Source: Amblyomma americanum (lineage: Eukaryota; Arthropoda; Arachnida; Ixodida; Ixodidae). Taken from it: a stretch of DNA of 64,000 bases. The notes under the pieces are model-generated. The model made no database searches. It saw nothing but the letters and a program-made list of their open reading frames with translations, and was not told the DNA's origin. Shown piece after piece: positions 57,055-64,000 of the stretch. The DNA is taken from assembly GCF_052857255.1 (NCBI RefSeq), contig NW_027526666.1, forward strand, positions 100,163-164,162. Reading direction: 5' to 3'. The position numbers and the translations under genes were made by a program. Position 1 is the stretch's first letter. Each line of letters opens with the position of its first letter.

Positions 57055-59934
57055 GAATGGTGTAAACATTTTCTCTCAGAACTGCGCGAAAACTTGTACT
57101 CCGGCTCAAAACAACGGGATAAATCGTTTTAGATCGAAACTAGCAAGATTCTCGAGCATCCATTTTACAAGTCGTCGAAGAGTAGACGAGAGAAAGGTGG
57201 AAACTTTTTCTCTCAGAACTGCGCGAAAACTTGTATTCCGGCTCAAACAACGGAATACATCGTTTTAGATCGAAACTAGCAAGATTCACGAGCATCGATT
57301 TTACAAGTCGTCGAAGTGTAGACGAGAGAAAGGTGGAAACTTTTTTCTCACAGAACTGCGCGAAAACTTGTATTCCGGCTCAGAACAACGGGATACATTG
57401 TTTTAATTCGAAACTAGCAAGATTCACGAGCATCGACTTTACAAGTCGTCGAAGAATAGAGTAGAGAAAGGTGGAAACTTTTTCTCTCATAAATGCGCGA
57501 AAACTTGATTTCCGGCTCAAAACAACGGGATACATCGTTTTAGATCGAAACTAGCAAGATTCACGAGCATCCATTTTACAAGTCGTCGAAGAGTAGACGA
57601 GAGAAAGGTGGAAACTTTTTATCTCAGAACTGCACGAAAACTTGTGTTCCGGCTCAAAACAACGGGATACATCGTTTTGGATCGAAACTAGCAAGATTCA
57701 CGAGCATCGATTTTACAAGTCGTCGAAGGGTAGACGAGAGAGAGCTGAAAACTTTTTATCTCAGAACTGCGCGAAAACTTGTATTCCGGCTCAAAACAAC
57801 GGCATACATCGTTTAGAACGAAACTAGCAAGATTCACGTGCATCGATTTTACAAGTCGCGAAGAGTAGACGAGAGAGAGCTGAAAACTTTTTATCTCAGA
57901 ACTGCGCGAAAACTTGTATTCCGGCTCAAAACAACGGGATACATCGTTTTAGAACGAAACTAGCAAGATTCTCGAGCATCGATTTTACAAGTCGTCGAAG
58001 AGTAGACGAGAGAAAGGTGGAAACTTTTTCTCTCAGAACTGCGCGAAAACTTGTATTCCGGCTCAAAACAACGGGATACATCGTTTTAGAACGAAACTAG
58101 CAAGATTCTCGAGCATCGATTTTACAAGTCGTCGAAGAGTAGACGAGAGAAAAGTGGAAACGTTTTCTCTCAGAACTGCGCGAAAACTTGTATTCCGGCT
58201 CAAAACAACGAGATACATCGTTTTAGATCGAAACTAGCAAGATTCACGAGCATCGATTTTACAAGTCGTCGAAGTGCAGACGAGAGAAAGGTGGAAACTT
58301 TTTCTCTCAGAACGGCGCGAAAACTTGTATTCCGGCTCAAAACAACGGGATACATCGTTTTCGATCGAAACTAGCAAGATTCACGAGCATCGATTTTACA
58401 AGTCGTCGAAGAGTAGACGAGAGAAAGGTGGAAACTTTTTCTCTCAGAACTGCGCGAAAACTTGTATTCCGGCTCAAAACAACGGGATACATCGTTTTAG
58501 ATCCAAACTAGCAAGATTCACGAGCATCGATTTTACAAGTCGTCGAAGAGTAGACGAGAGAGAGCTGAAAACTTTTTATCTCAGTACTGCGCGAAAACGT
58601 TTAATCCGGCTCAAAACAACGGGATATATTGTTTTAGATCGAAACTAGCAAGATTCGCGAGCATCGATTTTGCAAGTCGTCGAAGAATAGACGAGAGAAA
58701 GGTGGAAACTTTTTCTCTCAGAACTGCGCGAAAACTTGTATTCCGGCTGAAAACAACGGGATACATCGTTTTAGATCGAAACTAGCAAGATTCTCGAGCA
58801 TCGATTTTACAAGTCGTCGAAGAGTAGACGAGAGAAAGGTGGAAACTTTATCTCTCATAACTGCGCGAAAACTTGTATTCCGGCTCAAAACAACGGGATA
58901 CATCGTTTTAGATCGAAACTAGCAAGATTCACGAGCCTCCATTTTACAAGTCGTCGAAGAGTAGACGAGAGAAAGGTGGCAACTTTTTCTCTCAGAACTG
59001 CGCGAAAACTTGTATTCCGGCTCAAAACAACAGAATACATCGTTTTAAATCGAAACTAGCAAGATTCACGAGCATCGATTTTACAAGTCGTCGAAGTGTA
59101 GACGAGAGAAAGGTGGAAACTTTTTTCTCACAGAACTGCGCGAAAACTTGTATTCGGCTCAGAACAACGGGATACATTGTTTTAATTCGAAACTAGCAAG
59201 ATTCACGAGCATCGACTTTACAAGTCGTCGAAGAATAGAGTAGAGAAAGGTGGAAACTTTTTCTCTCATAACTGCGCGAAAACTTGTATTCCGGCTCAAA
59301 ACAACGGGATACAATGTTTTAGATCGAAACTAGCAAGATTCACGAGCATCGATTTTACAAGTCGTCGAAGTGTAGACGAGAGAAAGGTGGAAACTTTTTT
59401 CTCTCAGAACTGCGCGAAAACTTGTATTCCGGCTCAGAACAACGGGATATATTGTTTTAGATCGAAACTAGCAAGATTCACGAGCATCGATTTTACAAGT
59501 CGTCGAAGTGTAGACGAGAGAAAGGTGGAAACTTTTTTCTCTCAGAACTGCGCGAAAACTTGTATTCCGGCTCAGAACAACGGGATATATTGTTTTAGAT
59601 CGAAACTAGCAAGATTCACGAGCATCGATTTTGCAAGTCGTCGAAGAATAGACGAGAGAAAGGTGGAAACTTTTTATCTCAGAACTGCACGAAAACTTGT
59701 GTTCCGGCTCAAAACAACGGGATACATCGTTTTGGATCGAAACTAGCAAGATTCACGAGCATCGATTTTACAAGTCGTCGAAGGGTAGACGAGAGAGAGC
59801 TGAAAACTTTTTATCTCAGAACTGCGCGAAAACTTTTAATCCGGCTCAAAACAACGGGATACATCGTTTTAGATCGAAACTAGCAAGATTCTCGAGCATC
59901 GATTTTACAAGTCGTCGAAGAGTAGACGAGAGAA
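57055..59934. repeat. 3014-bp-period duplication, copy 1
   Basis: GAAGTGCAGACG at 58274 recurs at 61288 and GGCTGAAAAC near 58746 recurs near 61760, both 3014 bp apart (22 x 137 exactly). Upstream, the ACTTGATTTCCGG landmark (CTTGATT at 57504 and 60381) is 2877 bp apart, so copy 1 lacks one monomer near 57780, inside the TTTTGGATCG series. Shared private marks are AAAACGTTTAATCCGG and AACAACAGAATACATCG. Copy 1 also has private losses TTGTATTCGGCTC near 59150 and CATCGTTTAGAACG near 57810. Confidence 0.85.
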
Positions 59935-62885
59935 TGGTGTAAACATTTCTCTCAGAACTGCGCGAAAACTTGTACTCCGGCTCAAAACAACGGGATAAAT
60001 CGTTTTAGATCGAAACTAGCAAGATTCTCGAGCATCCATTTTACAAGTCGTCGAAGAGTAGACGAGAGAAAGGTGGAAACTTTTTCTCTCAGAACTGCGC
60101 GAAAACTTGTATTCCGGCTCAAAACAACGGAATACATCGTTTTAGATCGAAACTAGCAAGATTCACGAGCATCGATTTTACAAGTCGTCGAAGTGTAGAC
60201 GAGAGAAAGGTGGAAACTTTTTTCTCACAGAACTGCGCGAAAACTTGTATTCCGGCTCAGAACAACGGGATACATTGTTTTAATTCGAAACTAGCAAGAT
60301 TCACGAGCATCGACTTTACAAGTCGTCGAAGAATAGAGTAGAGAAAGGTGGAAACTTTTTCTCTCATAAATGCGCGAAAACTTGATTTCCGGCTCAAAAC
60401 AACGGGATACATCGTTTTAGATCGAAACTAGCAAGATTCACGAGCATCCATTTTACAAGTCGTCGAAGAGTAGACGAGAGAAAGGTGGAAACTTTTTATC
60501 TCAGAACTGCACGAAAACTTGTGTTCCGGCTCAAAAACAACGGATACATCGTTTTGGATCGAAACTAGCAAGATTCACGAGCATCGATTTTACAAGTCGT
60601 CGAAGGGTAGACGAGAGAGAGCTGAAAACTTTTTATCTCAGAACTGCGCGAAAACTTTTAATCCGGCTCAAAACAACGGGATACATCGTTTTAGATCGAA
60701 GCTAGCAAGATTCACGTGCATCGATTTTACAAGTCGTCGAAGAGTAGACGAGAGAGAGCTGAAAACTTTTTATCTCAGAACTGCGCGAAAACTTGTATTC
60801 CGGCTCAAAACAACGGCATACATCGTTTTAGAACGAAACTAGCAAGATTCACGTGCATCGATTTTACAAGTCGCGAAGAGTAGACGAGAGAGAGCTGAAA
60901 ACTTTTTATCTCAGAACTGCGCGAAAACTTGTATTCCGGCTCAAAACAACGGGATACATCGTTTTAGAACGAAACTAGCAAGATTCTCGAGCATCGATTT
61001 TACAAGTCGTCGAAGAGTAGACGAGAGAAAGGTGGAAACTTTTTCTCTCAGAACTGCGCGAAAACTTGTATTCCGGCTCAAAACAACGGATACATCGTTT
61101 TAGAACGAAACTAGCAAGATTCTCGAGCATCGATTTTACAAGTCGTCGAAGAGTAGACGAGAGAAAGGTGGAAACGTTTTCTCTCAGAACTGCGCGAAAA
61201 CTTGTATTCCGGCTCAAAACAACGAGATACATCGTTTTAGATCGAAACTAGCAAGATTCACGAGCATCGATTTTACAAGTCGTCGAAGTGCAGACGAGAG
61301 AAAGGTGGAAACTTTTTCTCTCAGAACGGCGCGAAAACTTGTATTCCGGCTCAAAACAACGGGATACATCGTTTTCGATCGAAACTAGCAAGATTCACGA
61401 GCATCGATTTTACAAGTCGTCGAAGAGTAGACGAGAGAAAGGTGGAAACTTTTTCTCTCAGAACTGCGCGAAAACTTGTATTCCGGCTCAAAACAACGGG
61501 ATACATCGTTTTAGATCCAAACTAGCAAGATTCACGAGCATCGATTTTACAAGTCGTCGAAGAGTAGACGAGAGAGAGCTGAAAACTTTTTATCTCAGTA
61601 CTGCGCGAAAACGTTTAATCCGGCTCAAAACAACGGGATATATTGTTTTAGATCGAAACTAGCAAGATTCGCGAGCATCGATTTTGCAAGTCGTCGAAGA
61701 ATAGACGAGAGAAAGCTGGAAACTTTTTCTCTCAGAACTGCGCGAAAACTTGTATTCCGGCTGAAAACAACGGGATACATCGTTTTAGATCGAAACTAGC
61801 AAGATTCTCGAGCATCGATTTTACAAGTCGTCGAAGAGTAGACGAGAGAAAGGTGGAAACTTTATCTCTCATAACTGCGCGAAAACTTGTATTCCGGCTC
61901 AAAACAACGGGATACATCGTTTTAGATCGAAACTAGCAAGATTCACGAGCCTCCATTTTACAAGTCGTCGAAGAGTAGACGAGAGAAAGGTGGCAACTTT
62001 TTCTCTCAGAACTGCGCGAAAACTTGTATTCCGGCTCAAAACAACAGAATACATCGTTTTAAATCGAAACTAGCAAGATTCACGAGCATCGATTTTACAA
62101 GTCGTCGAAGTGTAGACGAGAGAAAGGTGGAAACTTTTTTCTCACAGAACTGCGCGAAAACTTGTATTCCGGCTCAGAACAACGGGATACATTGTTTTAA
62201 TTCGAAACTAGCAAGATTCACGAGCATCGACTTTACAAGTCGTCGAAGAATAGAGTAGAGAAAGGTGGAAACTTTTTCTCTCATAACTGCGCGAAAACTT
62301 GTATTCCGGCTCAAAACAACGGGATACAATGTTTTAGATCGAAACTAGCAAGATTCACGAGCATCGATTTTACAAGTCGTCGAAGTGTAGACGAGAGAAA
62401 GGTGGAAACTTTTTTCTCTCAGAACTGCGCGAAAACTTGTATTCCGGCTCAGAACAACGGGATATATTGTTTTAGATCGAAACTAGCAAGATTCACGAGC
62501 ATCGATTTTACAAGTCGTCGAAGTGTAGACGAGAGAAAGGTGGAAACTTTTTTCTCTCAGAACTGCGCAAAAACTTGTATTCCGGCTCAGAACAACGGGA
62601 TATATTGTTTTAGATCGAAACTAGCAAGATTCACGAGCATCGATTTGCAAGTCGTCGAAGAATAGACGAGAGAAAGGTGGAAACTTTTTATCTCAGAACT
62701 GCACGAAAACTTGTGTTCCGGCTCAAAACAACGGGATACATCGTTTTGGATCGAAACTAGCAAGATTCACGAGCATCGATTTTACAAGTCGTCGAAGGGT
62801 AGACGAGAGAGAGCTGAAAACTTTTTATCTCAGAACTGCGCGAAAACTTTTAATCCGGCTCAAAACAACGGGATACATCGTTTTT
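59935..62885. repeat. 3014-bp-period duplication, copy 2
   Basis: It starts at a GAGAATGGTGTAAACATTTC junction near 59933 that mirrors the start of copy 1 near 57055. It retains the monomer lost from copy 1. Private changes include GGCTCAAAAACAACGG near 60530, GATCGAAGCTAGC near 60695, GAGAAAGCTGG near 61710, GCGCAAAAACTTG near 62567, CGATTTGCAAG near 62641 (2 bp lost) and CGTTTTTAGATCG near 62879 (1 bp gained). Confidence 0.85.
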
Positions 62886-63089
62886 AGATCGAAACTAGCA
62901 AGATTCTCGAGCATCGATTTTACAAGTCGTCGAAGAGTAGACGAGAGAAAGGTGGAAACTTTATCTCTCATAACTGCGCGAAAACTTGTATTCCGGCTCA
63001 AAACAACGGGATACATCGTTTTAGATCGAAACTAGCAAGATTCACGAGCCTCCATTTTACAAGTCGTCGAAGAGTAGACGAGAGAAAGG
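62886..63089. repeat. G-type link
   Basis: About 1.5 ordinary G-type monomers (CTCGAGCATCG, then CTTTATCTCTCATAACTG, then CCTCCATTTTAC) between the 3014-bp and 415-bp repeats. No gene or other element is present. Confidence 0.7.
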
Positions 63090-63919
63090 TGGCAACTTTT
63101 TCTCTCAGAACTGCGCGAAAACTTGTATTCCGGCTCAAAACAACGGAATACATCGTTTTAAATCGAAACTAGCAAGATTCACGAGCATCGATTTTACAAG
63201 TCGTCGAAGTGTAGACGAGAGAAAGGTGGAAACTTTTTTCTCACAGAACTGCGCGAAAACTTGTATTCCGGCTCAGAACAACGGGATATATTGTTTTAGA
63301 TCGAAACTAGCAAGATTCACGAGCATCGATTTTGCAAGTCGTCGAAGAATAGACAAGAGAAAGGTGGAAACTTTTTCTCTCAGAACTGCGCGAAAACTTG
63401 TATTCCGGCTCAAAACAACGGCGGGATACATCGTTTTAGATCGAAACTAGCAAGATTCTCGAGCATCGATTTTAAAAGTCGTCGAAGAGTAGAAGAGAGA
63501 AAGGTGGCAACTTTTTCTCTCAGAACTGCGCGAAAACTTGTATTCCGGCTCAAAACAACGGAATACATCGTTTTAAATCGAAACTAGCAAGATTCACGAG
63601 CATCGATTTTACAAGTCGTCGAAGTGTAGACGAGAGAAAGGTGGAAACTTTTTTCTCTCAGAACTGCGCGAAAACTTGTATTCCGGCTCAGAACAACGGG
63701 ATATATTGTTTTAGATCGAAACTAGCAAGATTCACGAGCATCGATTTTGCAAGTCGTCGAAGAATAGACAAGAGAAAGGTGGAAACTTTTTCTCTCAGAA
63801 CTGCGCGAAAACTTGTATTCCGGCTCAAAACAACGGCGGGATACATCGTTTTAGATCGAAACTAGCAAGATTCTCGAGCATCGATTTTAAAAGTCGTCGA
63901 AGAGTAGAAGAGAGAAAGG
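63090..63919. repeat. 415-bp trimer higher-order repeat, two copies
   Basis: Units run 63090-63504 and 63505-63919. Each has a GGTGGCAAC / CGGAATACATCGTTTTAAAT monomer, a six-T monomer with GGATATATTG and TTTTGCAAGTCG, and a CGGCGGGAT (plus 3) monomer ending in GATTTTAAAAGTCG and GTAGAAGAGAG. The plus-3 and an extra T explain 415 instead of 411. The copies share AATAGACAAGAG and differ in TTTTTTCTCACAG (first) against TTTTTTCTCTCAG (second). Confidence 0.85.
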
Positions 63920-64000
63920 TGGAAACTTTTTCTCTCAGAACTGCGCGAAAACTTGTATTCCGGCTCAAAACAACGGGATACATCGTTTTAGATCGAAACT

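Larger units (their letters stand above)
1..64000. repeat. 137-bp satellite array filling the whole window
   Basis: The landmark TTCTCTCAGA at base 1 recurs at base 138 and then about every 137 bp to the end, giving about 467 monomers. Conserved landmarks in monomer coordinates (base 1 = monomer base 1) are ACTGCGCGAAAACTTG at 11-26, TTCCGGCTCAAAACAACGGG at 29-48, ATCGTTTTAGATCGAAAC at 53-70, and CATCGATTTTACAAGTCG at 87-104. All copies point the same way; no reverse-complement copy and no non-satellite interruption were seen. Length variants come from small indels: minus 1 (CGGATAC for CGGGATAC, or AAATTTTT for AAACTTTTT), minus 3 (GAGAACGAG for GAGTAGACGAG), plus 3 (CGGCGGGAT). A centromeric or pericentromeric role is inference; the family is not one I can name. 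Confidence 0.98.

Noticed and set aside
1..64000. Many open reading frames of 60-150 codons on both strands, with recurring peptide motifs
   Set aside because: They are translations of the satellite. The same peptides recur with the HOR period, both strands are open at the same place, the frame rotates each 137-bp monomer, and most need TTG or GTG as a start. No promoter, codon bias or domain supports coding.
1..64000. CRISPR-like array
   Set aside because: Repeats are contiguous and the whole 137-bp unit is conserved. There are no unique spacers of uniform size and no cas genes.
1..64000. CENP-B box
   Set aside because: Only the CGGG half (AACAACGGGAT) is present. The TTCG half and the A at the required spacing are absent on the plus strand, and the typical monomer has no CCCG on the plus strand for a reverse box.
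1..64000. tRNA or 5S rRNA gene cluster
   Set aside because: The B-box-like GATCGAAAC lacks an A-box at proper spacing and the rest cannot fold into a tRNA cloverleaf. I recognised no 5S rRNA sequence in the monomer.
1..64000. Transposon insertion or LTR inside the array
   Set aside because: Scanning by eye found no stretch outside the 137-bp monomer register, no terminal repeats with target duplications and no element coding region.
1..64000. Telomeric or subtelomeric repeat
   Set aside because: No short telomere-type repeat such as TTAGG, TTAGGG or TTTAGGG occurs in tandem.
1..64000. Inverted monomers or strand switches
   Set aside because: GATCGAAACTAGCAAG and its variants read on the plus strand throughout; the reverse complement was not seen as a monomer.

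Overview
The window is one uninterrupted block of satellite DNA. From base 1 to base 64000 it consists of a single tandem repeat with a monomer of about 137 bp, roughly 467 monomers, all head to tail on the same strand. The first and last bases both fall inside a monomer, so the array continues past both ends. I found no protein gene, RNA gene, transposon, CRISPR array or unique DNA. Open frames of up to about 150 codons occur on both strands, but they are by-products of the repeat. Because 137 is not a multiple of 3 the frame rotates every monomer, and most of these frames need non-ATG starts.

The setting is a eukaryotic chromosome, most likely centromeric or pericentromeric heterochromatin; this is inferred from array size, homogeneity and layered higher-order repeats (HORs). 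I do not recognise the monomer as a named satellite. By hand count it is about 42% GC and holds 11 CpG where about 6 are expected. That argues against a heavily CpG-methylated genome (most vertebrates and plants) and fits, for example, many insects. The species cannot be fixed from this window.

Layout. (1) 1-2.69 kb: G-type monomers (GGTGGAAAC near the monomer end), closely related to the right half. (2) 2.69-23.46 kb: an island of a diverged T-type subfamily (GGTGTAAAC, with GAGAACGAG, ATGTATTCC and GTTTAAAC variants), interleaved with short G-type stretches. It contains a 17-monomer HOR of 2324 bp, a cassette K seen four times, a 409-bp trimer repeated four times, and a unit R seen three times. 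(3) 23.46-64 kb: G-type again, built of nested recent duplications of 1370 bp (three copies), 2471 bp, 6858 bp, 2881 bp, 3290 bp, 548 bp, about 3014 bp and 415 bp. Large pieces also recur at long distances (offsets 9964, 19336, 25943 and 34820 bp).

The array is a layered record of unequal exchange. Breakpoints nearly always keep the 137-bp register, so hybrid monomers mark old crossovers. One T-to-G junction was made once and then copied to five places. Boundaries below were read by eye and are accurate to roughly 10-60 bp unless an exact landmark is given.
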